From the NCBI GenBank assembly GCA_910589555.1, contig CAJUTE010000002.1, positions 62,001-126,000 of the forward strand: a stretch of DNA of 64,000 bases. Reading direction: 5' to 3'. Both the position numbers and the translations under genes were made by a program. The DNA is from an uncultured Muribaculum sp. GTDB lineage: Bacteria > Bacteroidota > Bacteroidia > Bacteroidales > Muribaculaceae. Under the pieces are notes generated by a model. It had not been told where the DNA came from. It worked only from the letters and a program-made list of their open reading frames with translations, and made no database searches. Positions 8,125-15,954 of this stretch are shown in pieces; position 1 is the stretch's first letter, and each line of letters begins with the position of its first letter.

Positions 8125-9411
8125 ATGAAACGCATTCTCTTTTTGCTGATTGCCGCTGTCGTGGCATCGGCAGGATATGCCGCCGGTTTTGATTCGGTGT
8201 TTGCCGACCGCACTCTCAGGGTCGACTACGTGTTTACCGGATTTCCGCAAGATGACTCAATGCGCTGCGTGACCTCAGTGGCTTCTGTTTCCTCCTTGCC
8301 GCATTGGGCGGGGCGTCGTCACAATCTTGACAAGCTCCCCCTTAAAGGCAACGGAAATGTGACCATGACATCACTTGCGGGCGATACGCTTTACCGCACG
8401 TCATTCTCTTCGCTTTTCAGCGAGTGGCTGGCGTTGAATGATAGCCGCCCCTCATCCTTTGAGCATTCCGTGCTCATGCCCTTCCCTAAGGACAGCGTCA
8501 ATGTCATTCTTTCGCTCACCGATGCGCGGCATCGAGAGATATCACGGTGCAGCTTCATCGTCGATCCTGCCGATGAACTTATAGCCGCAAAAGGCAAGTC
8601 GCACATCACGCCCCACCGTTACATTCATCGCGGAGCCGTTCTCGAAAGGGCGGTCGATGTGGCTATCCTTGCCGAGGGCTACACTGCGGAAGAGATGGAC
8701 TCGTTCTACCGTCATGCCGAGGTGGCTGTTGAGGCGATTTTTTCACACGAGCCGTTCAAGTCGATGAAGGACCGGTTCAACTTTGTGGCTGTCGCCGCGC
8801 CGTCGCTCGACAGCGGGGTGAGTGTGCCGCGTCTCGCCGACTGGAAGTCAACGGCGGTATCATCACATTTCAGCACATTCCATTCCGACCGCTATCTCAC
8901 CACCGGGAGCATCTTCGCCCTCAACGACCTGCTTGCAGGAATACCCTATGAGCATATCATAGTCCTTGCCAACACCGATGAGTATGGCGGAGGCGGCATT
9001 TACAACTCCTATACATTGACCGCAGCCCGACATCCGTTGTTCCGCCCGGTCGTGGTCCATGAGTTCGGGCACAGCTTCGGAGGTCTTGCCGACGAATATT
9101 TCTACGAGCAGGATGTCATGACCGACACCTATCCTCTCGATGTCGAACCGTGGGAACCCAACATCACCACCCTCGTCGATTTCGACAGCAAGTGGAAGTC
9201 TTTGATTCCGCAAGGAGTGCCGCAGCCCACATCGCCGGAGGATGCCGTAAAATATCCCGTCGGGCTTTACGAGGGTGGGGGATACTCATTCAAGGGCATA
9301 TACCGTCCTGCCCACGAGTGCCGTATGCGCAACAACACCTATCCCACCTTCTGTCCCGCCTGCCGCGCCGCCCTCACCGCCCTCATCGACTTCTACACCC
9401 TCTCGCACTGA
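8125..9411 (+). CDS. M64 family metallopeptidase (IgA-peptidase-like)
   Basis: This 428-residue secreted protein has a signal peptide of about 20 residues. An N-terminal beta-rich domain (residues of about 25-150) is followed by the peptidase domain. The zinc motif is HEFGHSFGGLADEY (His312, Glu313, His316), the pattern of peptidase family M64, whose founder cleaves immunoglobulin A. The IgA specificity is not shown by the sequence; most Bacteroidales members are uncharacterised. Four Cys near the C-terminus (ECRM... FCPACRA) could form disulphides or bind metal. It follows asnA by 10 nt and has no promoter of its own. It carries no T9SS sorting domain, so it is likely periplasmic or exported another way. 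Confidence 0.85.
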   Translation: MKRILFLLIAAVVASAGYAAGFDSVFADRTLRVDYVFTGFPQDDSMRCVTSVASVSSLPHWAGRRHNLDKLPLKGNGNVTMTSLAGDTLYRTSFSSLFSEWLALNDSRPSSFEHSVLMPFPKDSVNVILSLTDARHREISRCSFIVDPADELIAAKGKSHITPHRYIHRGAVLERAVDVAILAEGYTAEEMDSFYRHAEVAVEAIFSHEPFKSMKDRFNFVAVAAPSLDSGVSVPRLADWKSTAVSSHFSTFHSDRYLTTGSIFALNDLLAGIPYEHIIVLANTDEYGGGGIYNSYTLTAARHPLFRPVVVHEFGHSFGGLADEYFYEQDVMTDTYPLDVEPWEPNITTLVDFDSKWKSLIPQGVPQPTSPEDAVKYPVGLYEGGGYSFKGIYRPAHECRMRNNTYPTFCPACRAALTALIDFYTLSH

Positions 9412-9450
9412 TCACCCTCCAGGGAGTTTAGTGTAAAATGCGGGCGGTTT

Positions 9451-9482
9451 TTTGCTCTTTACAAAAGAATGAGCTATTTTTG
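9451..9482 (+). promoter_or_regulatory. Predicted promoter of the Septu-like pair
   Basis: TTTG at 9451-9454, a 20-nt spacer, TATTTTTG at 9475-9482. The predicted transcript starts near 9489, so the in-frame GTG at 9482 lies inside the promoter and the ATG at 9491 would be almost leaderless; the ATGs at 9503 and 9512 are better starts. Confidence 0.6.
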
Positions 9483-9511
9483 TGAAATATATGACAAAAG
9501 TTATGAGTAGC

Positions 9512-10687
9512 ATGAAGTTCCGTTCGGTCTCGCTCAAAAATTATAAATGTTTCGATGACGTTGCATTGAATTTTGAGCGGAAGGATTCCTCAATATATCA
9601 ATGGACCATATTGTTGGGCAACAACAATACCGGAAAAACCAATCTGCTTAGGGCTGTCGCCAATCTCAGACCGGTCGGTCTTAACATCAAGGATAGAAAT
9701 GATTGCGTTCCGGCTGGATTCCTTGGTAAAAACAGGAAAGGAAGTGAGCTGTTGGTAAGCTGTGCTACTACAGAACGCTCATTGAAGAGATGGAATTATA
9801 CTGACAGTTCAGCTTCGGCATGGGGGCAGTTTGGTGAAAAACCGTTACATATATTTGCTTACGGTGTCACTCGTTACCCGTCAAACACAAGTTTGTCGGA
9901 AAGTCAGGTCGGTCCTTGTGACACTCTTTTCCACACCGACAAGCGATTGGTGAATATCGAGGAATGGCTTATGCAGCTTGACTATGCGTCAAAAAACAAT
10001 AACGTCAATGCCGCTTCCCGTCTTGTCAAGATAAAGGAGCTTATAAACGGGACGCTGTTCCCTGAAATATTGGATTTCAAGTTTGAAAGTTCCGATTCGC
10101 TGCATAATTATGTGCTGTTCAAAACCAAGGACGGGTGGTTTCGATATAACGAGCTCGGATTTGGTTATCAGTCTTCGCTGTCATGGATTATCGATTTGAG
10201 CAAGAGGCTTTTTGAAGCTTATCCGGAGTCAGAAAATCCGTTGGCTGAGAGTGCGGTGGTTCTGATTGATGAGATTGACCTTCACCTTCATCCGCGTTGG
10301 CAGCGCGACATCGTGGGCTACTTGTCAAAGGCTTTTCCCGGCATTCAGTTCATAGCTTCCACCCATAGTCCGTCGGTTCTTCAGTCTATGTCGGATGTGA
10401 ATCTATATGTAATGACTCGCAAAGATGGAAAGGTGATGGTTAAGCGCTCGCCTCTCACTGATTTCAACGGCTGGTCGGTTGAAGAGATTTTACGTGATGT
10501 CATGGATATGAACGATGATATTTACTCTGATGCCTATCAGGAGTACATGAGATTGTTTGATGCCGGACTTGACCAAGCTGATAGAGATAAAGCTAAGGCG
10601 GCTTATTCGGAACTGTTGAAAATACTACATCCGGATAATCCGTTGAGAAGAATGCTTGAGATTCAATATAAGATGCTTATAAAATGA
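9512..10687 (+). CDS. ptuA: AAA/ABC-type ATPase of a Septu-like defence pair (PtuA-like)
   Basis: This is a 391-residue ATPase of the RecF/OLD-like AAA group. Walker A is GNNNTGKT (residues 36-43); an ABC-signature-like LGFGYQSS lies near residue 215; Walker B is VVLIDEIDLHLHP (249-261); a switch-His segment STHSPSVL follows. The start was chosen from the promoter position and because the conserved N-terminal strand (FRSVSLKNYKCF) begins here. The downstream gene overlaps by 4 nt and encodes an HNH nuclease of the type paired with such ATPases in Septu (PtuA/PtuB) defence and in some retrons. No reverse transcriptase is present. It is more AT-rich than its neighbours and shorter than the first described PtuA, so it may be a compact variant. 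Confidence 0.75.
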   Translation: MKFRSVSLKNYKCFDDVALNFERKDSSIYQWTILLGNNNTGKTNLLRAVANLRPVGLNIKDRNDCVPAGFLGKNRKGSELLVSCATTERSLKRWNYTDSSASAWGQFGEKPLHIFAYGVTRYPSNTSLSESQVGPCDTLFHTDKRLVNIEEWLMQLDYASKNNNVNAASRLVKIKELINGTLFPEILDFKFESSDSLHNYVLFKTKDGWFRYNELGFGYQSSLSWIIDLSKRLFEAYPESENPLAESAVVLIDEIDLHLHPRWQRDIVGYLSKAFPGIQFIASTHSPSVLQSMSDVNLYVMTRKDGKVMVKRSPLTDFNGWSVEEILRDVMDMNDDIYSDAYQEYMRLFDAGLDQADRDKAKAAYSELLKILHPDNPLRRMLEIQYKMLIK

Positions 10688-11421
10688 TTAAACTTACTCT
10701 CCCCGATAAGCCTAAGGAACTAACGTCTGAGGTTGAAAAGCGTCTTACCGATGAATTTAAAAGTAATCCAAAAAAGACCGTATGGAAGCAGGATTACATT
10801 GAGACGGCTTTGTTGAATATGTCCCATGGGAAATGCGCTTATTCTGAGAAAAAGCTGAATCAAGGAAGTGTCTATCTTGAGATAGAGCATTTTCGCCACA
10901 AGGATCTCTATAAAGACGATGTGGTGAAATGGGGTAATCTTTTGCCTGCGTGTAAAAAGTGTAATACTACCAAGGGTGCTTGGGATGTTGAGGAGCATCC
11001 AATAGTCAATCCGCTTGTCGATACCCCTAAAAATCATCTTTTTGTCAGGGGATTCCGGTTCTATAAGCATGATGATAAAGGACAAGATACGATAATGGCG
11101 GTAGCATTGAATGACCGCACACATTTTGTGAATCCTCGTGGTGAGATGGCGATAAGAATTGTGGACGAAATAGAAAGTACATTTAATCATCTGAAAGAAC
11201 TCGTTTCTCCGCATCACCGTCGAATTGCAGCTCAGAAGATCAAGTCTTTGATGGAGGAATGCGGTCCTGAATACGAATATTCTGCCGTGATTTCGACCTA
11301 TTTGTTATATGAATGGGCGATATTCCCTGAGATGGAGAGCTATCTCAGGGAATCGGGATTATGGGATGATGAATTTGATAAGATAAAGGCAGCATTGGAA
11401 GAGATAGCTATGCCTGGTTAG
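10684..11421 (+). CDS. ptuB: HNH nuclease of a Septu-like defence pair (PtuB-like, TIGR02646-like)
   Basis: This 245-residue protein has an HNH core: CAYSE (Cys51), LEIEHFRHK (Glu66, His69), then NLLPACKKCNTTKGAW (Asn85, Cys90, Cys93). The layout is that of small HNH proteins encoded next to AAA ATPases in Septu systems and some retrons. The remaining two thirds are mainly helical and have no motif I can name. It overlaps ptuA by 4 nt (ATGA). A hand count of 10681-10800 gives 44 of 120 bases G or C, well below the flanking phage genes. Its stop codon overlaps, on opposite strands, the stop of the candidate spanin gene. Nuclease activity and defence function are inferred from family and pairing. 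Confidence 0.75.
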   Translation: MIKLTLPDKPKELTSEVEKRLTDEFKSNPKKTVWKQDYIETALLNMSHGKCAYSEKKLNQGSVYLEIEHFRHKDLYKDDVVKWGNLLPACKKCNTTKGAWDVEEHPIVNPLVDTPKNHLFVRGFRFYKHDDKGQDTIMAVALNDRTHFVNPRGEMAIRIVDEIESTFNHLKELVSPHHRRIAAQKIKSLMEECGPEYEYSAVISTYLLYEWAIFPEMESYLRESGLWDDEFDKIKAALEEIAMPG

Positions 11422-11798
11422 CGTTTCCTCATAACGATGGCGACAAGGGCGATGCCGATGAGGATGCCGGTGGCGTAGCGTCCTATGGTGGTGAGGGTTG
11501 ATTGGCTGCGGGTGGGCGCCTTCTCGACCTCGACGATTGTTGTCACGGTGTCGGTGGTGCACACTGTCAGCGTGTCGCGTTCTGTGCGTGTGCGGTACAC
11601 TGTCCTCACCCGTGTCTCCCTCACCGTGTCGGCGACAGTCGCTATGTGGATGCTGTCGCCTATGTAGATGGTGTCGGTTGTGGCTGAGCGTTCATTCCTC
11701 ACGTCGCTGTGCCATGTAGGGGCGGCGACAGGTATCTGCCGGGTGCATCCGGCGGCTGCCATTATAGCCATAAGGGGGAGTATTATTCCGGTTTTCAT
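11418..11798 (-). CDS. Small lipoprotein with C-terminal membrane span, candidate unimolecular spanin
   Basis: This 126-residue protein has a lipoprotein signal (lipobox AAGC, Cys18), a Thr/Arg/Asp/Val-rich middle with short repeats (DTVRETRVRTVYRTRTERD), and a single C-terminal transmembrane segment (about residues 107-123) ending in RKR. A protein anchored in the outer membrane by lipid and in the inner membrane by a C-terminal helix is the architecture of unimolecular spanins, which join the two membranes in phage lysis. It overlaps the end of the portal gene by 4 nt, so it belongs to the phage cassette. I cannot show homology to a known spanin; a host-derived lipoprotein is the alternative. 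Confidence 0.55.
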   Translation of the reverse strand: MKTGIILPLMAIMAAAGCTRQIPVAAPTWHSDVRNERSATTDTIYIGDSIHIATVADTVRETRVRTVYRTRTERDTLTVCTTDTVTTIVEVEKAPTRSQSTLTTIGRYATGILIGIALVAIVMRKR

Positions 11799-13150
11799 GT
11801 CGACAGGTGTTGGAGCACGCTGTTACGGCGTGCGATGAATGATTCAAATGATTCAAAGAGGTCTGCCAGGGCGGTAAGCGAATTTTCACGCTGGCTGTCA
11901 TAATAGGATGCCGCTTTAGCCGATGTCGGAGCGCTCCCTTTCAGCGCGCCGCCCACGCCTGATATCTCCTCGATCAGTTTCAGCTGTTGTTCCACCATGC
12001 CGTTGATGCCAAGGTCGGCGGTCGACGACACCACCTGCTGCGGACCCGGCAGCCCCGGAATAGCCCTGTATATCACCACTCCGTCGGGAGCCGCCCAGTT
12101 CTGTGCCGTGTCGCTGAGAGTCATGTGAGGCGATTTCTGGTTGTCGGGGAATAGGAGCACCCCCTTTGCGGCGGTCGACAGCACCCTGTCATTGAGTGTC
12201 AGCAGGCGGTTGATGTTGCGCTGATGCTCTATCAGATCCTCTACAAATGAATGTACCTCGCCGTCGATAAGCGGATAGAACTTGTAGATGTAAGGATGGC
12301 TCTCGGCGGTGTATTCGTCGATCACCTCTCCCGATGGGGCGAGAAACCGGCAGTGCCATTCGCCGGTCATATCCCAGCGGGTTTTTATCTCCGGATGCTT
12401 CATTTTCGCGCGGCGCTTGTTTTCGGCGTTTATCCATTGGGATTCATGCAGCCCTGCGTGATAGAACCGTCCTGAACGGGGATCGTGGCATCTGAGACGC
12501 TCGCGTGTCTCGAAACTCCATATCTCGATCACCCTCTGCCTCCCTTGCGGAGCGCTGAGAAATGACACCGAGTCGTTCATCGATTCCCCGAGCATGGCGC
12601 TTGCCGAGTAATCGGCTCTTGCCCCGAGGTTCTCATAAATCCGTTTTATGCGGGCGGCTTTCTGGCGGTTGCCGTGGCTGTGGCGCATCAATATCTGGCG
12701 CAGGGTCATGTCATGCAGCTCGCCCAGAAAGTCAGTTTGTCCGTCATGACACATGTCGATGAAGAAGCGTGTGGGGTTCACTTGCTCCGCATGGATCGTG
12801 CCGCCGCTCTCGTCGACATGGCGCGACACCCTGTGGATGGCGCATCCTGAGATGAGAAATTCCTCAAATGTGCGGGCGTCCAGTTCGCGGTATTCCTTCG
12901 CCACGTCATCGCTGTTTCGGGTCCTGTAGCACCCCACTACAGTCTTCACAAGCTGGCGTATTATATTGTTGGTCGCCGGATGGTGGTTGATTCTCAGCAG
13001 CAGTTCCCGTTCCGGGATAGGGATGCCGGCATTGTCTATGACCATGTCGCCCCACTGGTCGCCGAATGTGTAGCGCTTGAATCTGAGGCGGCGGCTTCTC
13101 AAATACGCCCCTCGGTTCCATATCTCTTTTGCGTGATTAAGATGGTTCAT
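11795..13150 (-). CDS. Phage portal protein
   Basis: The product is 451 residues from the ATG at 13150; an upstream in-frame extension lies over the preceding gene and is not credible. Segments such as LLLRINHHPATNNIIRQLVK, SFVEDLIEHQRNINRLLTLN and the C-terminal SAKAASYYDSQRENSL fit the portal family, which forms the dodecameric ring at the capsid vertex through which DNA passes. Length is in the normal range and no frameshift or internal stop is present. It lies between a connector-like gene (20-nt gap) and the spanin candidate (4-nt overlap). A hand count of 12001-12060 gives 42 of 60 bases G or C, in strong contrast to the Septu-like pair next door. Confidence 0.7.
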   Translation of the reverse strand: MNHLNHAKEIWNRGAYLRSRRLRFKRYTFGDQWGDMVIDNAGIPIPERELLLRINHHPATNNIIRQLVKTVVGCYRTRNSDDVAKEYRELDARTFEEFLISGCAIHRVSRHVDESGGTIHAEQVNPTRFFIDMCHDGQTDFLGELHDMTLRQILMRHSHGNRQKAARIKRIYENLGARADYSASAMLGESMNDSVSFLSAPQGRQRVIEIWSFETRERLRCHDPRSGRFYHAGLHESQWINAENKRRAKMKHPEIKTRWDMTGEWHCRFLAPSGEVIDEYTAESHPYIYKFYPLIDGEVHSFVEDLIEHQRNINRLLTLNDRVLSTAAKGVLLFPDNQKSPHMTLSDTAQNWAAPDGVVIYRAIPGLPGPQQVVSSTADLGINGMVEQQLKLIEEISGVGGALKGSAPTSAKAASYYDSQRENSLTALADLFESFESFIARRNSVLQHLST

Positions 13151-13170
13151 GGTATTAAAAAATTTGATTG

Positions 13171-13689
13171 TTAAGGTGTGATTGTTGCCAGTGCGGCGGA
13201 ATCGAGGGCATACACTCCGGGCACATCCACCACCGCTGTCAGCGACAGCAATTTTCCGGCGGCGGGATAAAGGTCGATGCGGTTGCCGCTCACCACAGCC
13301 ACCGGCGATTCGGCGGTGCCTTGGGTGTAGGGCGATTGTTGCAGCCGGGCTATCCTTCCTGTGAGGTCGGCGGTGATGACCGCAGCCCCGCTCCATCCCT
13401 CCATCTCTATTCCCGCGACTCTGAGAGTCCCCTCGGGCAGTGTCACATATCCGTTCCCTTCAGGAGTGACAGTCACCTTGCATTTGTCGGCTATCTCTAT
13501 CGGGTTGAGCATATCCATTCTCCCGTTGTGCAGAAGCTGTCGGTACCAGTCCTCCATGCGAGCCTTCAGGATATTCTCAGCGTCGATGCCGTCGATGCGT
13601 TCCATCGTGTAGTCGGCGGCGGTGTTTTCCGGGAAGAACCGCAACTGCCACTCATGCAGCAGTTGCGATTCGCTCAATATCAGTTTCAT
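13171..13689 (-). CDS. Phage connector/adaptor-like structural protein, unrecognised family
   Basis: This 172-residue protein lies between the capsid and portal genes on the same strand, with gaps of 17 and 20 nt. The first half is helical and charged (TMERIDGIDAENILKARMED); the second half is predicted beta-rich and ends in a Val/Ala-rich strand region. Its place and size fit a head completion, adaptor or stopper protein, but I recognise no motif. No signal peptide or membrane segment is present. The call rests on position. Confidence 0.5.
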   Translation of the reverse strand: MKLILSESQLLHEWQLRFFPENTAADYTMERIDGIDAENILKARMEDWYRQLLHNGRMDMLNPIEIADKCKVTVTPEGNGYVTLPEGTLRVAGIEMEGWSGAAVITADLTGRIARLQQSPYTQGTAESPVAVVSGNRIDLYPAAGKLLSLTAVVDVPGVYALDSAALATITP

Positions 13690-13706
13690 GGTATCAGATG
13701 TAAAAA

Positions 13707-15020
13707 TTATCCTTCACCGCCTTCACCGCCTTCATCACCGTCATCGCCACCGCCTGTCGTGGGTGGTGTCACCGGTGTTTCCGGCACATTCTGCTTTTCC
13801 ACGGCGACTATGCGCAGATGGGCTCCCGGATATCTAAGCACCAGACACGATGCTTCGGTGAGCACCACCGCCTCTGAATTGCGCTGACCCGATTTCAGCA
13901 AGTCGATGGGCATAGCCTTGAACGGGATGTGGGTGTACTTCTGAAGATACTCCGGGTCGATCACCATTGCGTCGTCCTCATGCCCGCAGGCGTCAAAGAT
14001 TTCGCTCAGCACCACATAAAGTCTTCCGAACTTCGTGTGTATCTCCGTGAAGTCGATGCCCCAGCGGGTCACGGTCTCGGTGGCGCCTATCTCCTTCACG
14101 CTGTCGAGGGTGCTGAGGGCTTCGATGAATCCCGAGCCGCCGATGAGTATCTTGCGTGAAGAGCCCGCATTGCCCGTGAATGCCTGGCGCGAGAGCCTCA
14201 CCATGTCGGTGCTGCTGAAGCTTCCTCGGGTGTAGCGGAATTCATTGTCGGTCTGGTTCCATATACCCTGCGTCATGAACACGGCACCCTCCGAAGGACC
14301 CTTCTCAAAGCGGTGCATGGTGCCGAACAGGAAATTCTTCTCCATCCCCAGCCTCATGTCTATGAGCGCCACCTCCTGCTGGTCGGTAAGGGTCCAGCCC
14401 ACCTCTTTCGATGATTGACGCTGAAGCATCGACTGTTCAACTTGGGCTTTAAAAATTTGGCAGAAATTTTTTTGCTTCACCGGCATAGCCTGAGCATGAG
14501 TGGTTTGCACATCCATCTCCGCTGCCGCTCGCCCCATTCTCACCACTTTGCTTCCGGCAAAAATGTAGATCGTGTCAGCGCTGCTTTCAAGCCCGATGGG
14601 CTTTACATTCAGCGAGCCGTCGACGCTGTTCACGTAGAACATTATCCCCTTCCTGCCTCCACATTCCGCTTCGGGAATAAGCACGGTGTCAGTGTCGCTG
14701 AAGCAATTTGGGTTGTTCACCTGGAGCTTCACCTCTGCGGCTGAAGAGCTTGCCGTTATGTCCCTCGCCACCTCGGTCTGGCTCGGCGTAGTGTCCACCG
14801 AGTAATATTCCGTCACCATGCTCTTGCTGTGGCGGGCTTTGCCCATGCGGGATATCTGGTCGATAGGTGTCGACATAGGGCGTATCTTCACGATGCGGCT
14901 GTCAATCTCGTTGGTGAGCAAGTCGGCGCTCACCTGTTCTGAGATGTTGGTTGTGATAGGTGCGTTGAGCACGTGGGCGCCTCCGTTGGCGCCGGTTGTG
15001 ATAACTGGTTTCATAGTCAT
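13707..15020 (-). CDS. Phage major capsid protein-like
   Basis: This 437-residue protein has features of HK97-fold capsid proteins: an N-terminal segment (STPIDQISRMGKARHSKS), a central domain with EVGWTLTDQQEVALIDMRLG and KILIGGSGFIEALSTLD, and a C-terminal strand region (GRLYVVLSEIFDACGHEDDA). After a Pro/Thr linker the last 15 or so residues are almost entirely Gly, Asp and Glu, encoded by short DNA repeats at 13709-13756. Such a tail is unusual for a capsid protein and may be exposed on the particle or repeat-expanded. The frame is intact. Assignment is by resemblance and by the adjacent portal gene. Confidence 0.65.
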   Translation of the reverse strand: MTMKPVITTGANGGAHVLNAPITTNISEQVSADLLTNEIDSRIVKIRPMSTPIDQISRMGKARHSKSMVTEYYSVDTTPSQTEVARDITASSSAAEVKLQVNNPNCFSDTDTVLIPEAECGGRKGIMFYVNSVDGSLNVKPIGLESSADTIYIFAGSKVVRMGRAAAEMDVQTTHAQAMPVKQKNFCQIFKAQVEQSMLQRQSSKEVGWTLTDQQEVALIDMRLGMEKNFLFGTMHRFEKGPSEGAVFMTQGIWNQTDNEFRYTRGSFSSTDMVRLSRQAFTGNAGSSRKILIGGSGFIEALSTLDSVKEIGATETVTRWGIDFTEIHTKFGRLYVVLSEIFDACGHEDDAMVIDPEYLQKYTHIPFKAMPIDLLKSGQRNSEAVVLTEASCLVLRYPGAHLRIVAVEKQNVPETPVTPPTTGGGDDGDEGGEGGEG

Positions 15021-15084
15021 TAAAAATTAAAATGTGTAAATAGAAAAAATGAATTAAATTGTGAACTGCTGTGTTTGATCCCCG

Positions 15085-15450
15085 TCACTCCGCATCCCAG
15101 ATGCTCCTGCGGGCTTCAGGGAAAAAGTCGGGGGTAGGGGAGAGGTCGTCACCGCCCGTCGACGGCGATGACTGCGACGGCGGCAGCTGCTCATACAGTG
15201 CCGGAGCATTCAGCCGCTGCTCAGCCGCCTCGTTCAATCCCCTCAGATAGCCGCGCTGCTCAGCCTCTTGCAGCATCGTGTCATCAGCCTGCCGCCCGAA
15301 ATATTTGTCGGCAGCCGCCGTCGCGTCGTTTCCCGCAAGAATATACACCAAAAAATGTCCTGCCCTCACATCGCGCTCCACGATAGCGTTGAGCGACACC
15401 GACTCCTGCGGTCTTTCCATTGCCTGTGTTTCCATAGTTGATGTTTCCAT
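15085..15450 (-). CDS. Small acidic protein heading the phage cassette
   Basis: The product is 121 residues from the ATG at 15450; the frame is open further upstream but that part overlaps the predicted -7 box at 15479-15487. The ATG at 15435 is also possible. The sequence is Gln/Glu/Ala-rich and helical in the middle (TMLQEAEQRGYLRGLNEA), with a Pro/Ser-rich tail (LPPSQSSPSTGGDDLSP). First position before the capsid gene and an acidic helical composition would suit a scaffolding-type protein, but I do not recognise a family. It is 64 nt upstream of the capsid start. Confidence 0.5.
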   Translation of the reverse strand: METSTMETQAMERPQESVSLNAIVERDVRAGHFLVYILAGNDATAAADKYFGRQADDTMLQEAEQRGYLRGLNEAAEQRLNAPALYEQLPPSQSSPSTGGDDLSPTPDFFPEARRSIWDAE

Positions 15451-15478
15451 AATGATTACGTGTTTAAAACTTGATGAT

Positions 15479-15487
15479 GCAAAGTTA
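15479..15487 (-). promoter_or_regulatory. Predicted -7 promoter element of the phage cassette
   Basis: TAACTTTGC on the minus strand (complement of 15479-15487), a perfect match to the Bacteroidales -7 box; the -33 region is weak. The predicted leader to the ATG at 15450 is about 25 nt. Confidence 0.45.
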
Positions 15488-15686
15488 AGCCACGCCAATC
15501 CCGAAAATACCCACTTTTTATCCCACCCCCTAAAAAAAATTTAAACTCCTTAAGCTCGTTAAAGTCCTGAATGACCTTATTAAAATCTAAAACCCTCAAT
15601 TAACATTGTTAACGCCCGCCTTTCTCTGAACAATCAACACCCTGAAGGCGTAATATTGATAACTGTCATAAAATTTTTTCACTTTT
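15488..15686. other. AT-rich intergenic region with degenerate TTAAGG-type repeat
   Basis: No gene is visible. The stretch at 15548-15580, read on the minus strand, is a degenerate copy of the TTAAGGTC-type repeat found at 29972-30015 and 25753-25772. CGCCTT (15617-15622) and AAGGCG (15645-15650) could pair across a 22-nt loop. Confidence 0.4.
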
Positions 15687-15720
15687 TTAGTAAAACTTCA
15701 TAAAAAATAATTATATTTGC
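15687..15720 (+). promoter_or_regulatory. Predicted promoter of the susCDEF-like operon
   Basis: TATATTTGC at 15712-15720 is a perfect -7 box; TTAG at 15687-15690 with a 21-nt spacer is a weaker -33. The transcript would start near 15725, about 230 nt before the susC start. Confidence 0.55.
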
Positions 15721-15954
15721 ACCGTTACTTGCTGCAACGAGCTTTTTTGAGAGTTTTTGCCGCTGAGTGATTTTTGAAGATAGTTAACGAATAATTTAAG
15801 TACCAAGAGATTGATTGGCGAGAGTGCCTCAGTGGAAGTATAAGGATGCTTCTGTGGGATATTCGCGCAACCTCATTCACCTGTCGCTTCGATTATAACC
15901 GATTTAAAGAATTTTTGAGTTAAATATAAATTGTAAAACTAAACAAACTCTTGC
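15721..15954 (+). promoter_or_regulatory. Long 5' leader of the susCDEF-like operon with stem-loop
   Basis: About 230 nt of predicted untranslated leader. It includes a stem-loop with arms GAAGTAT (15835-15841) and ATGCTTC (15846-15852) around loop AAGG, with one G-U pair. Long leaders allow control by RNA structure, a small RNA or processing. I recognise no known riboswitch here. Confidence 0.35.

Noticed and set aside
9512..11421. A retron with PtuAB effector
   Set aside because: No reverse transcriptase gene or msr/msd-like RNA region lies next to the pair.
13168..13887. A 239-codon plus-strand open frame
   Set aside because: Antisense to the connector-like and capsid genes; its Pro/Ser run is the mirror of the acidic capsid tail repeats.
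11418..15450. A complete gene-transfer agent or full prophage
   Set aside because: No terminase, tail, integrase or lysis enzyme is present in the region; only a structural subset is visible.
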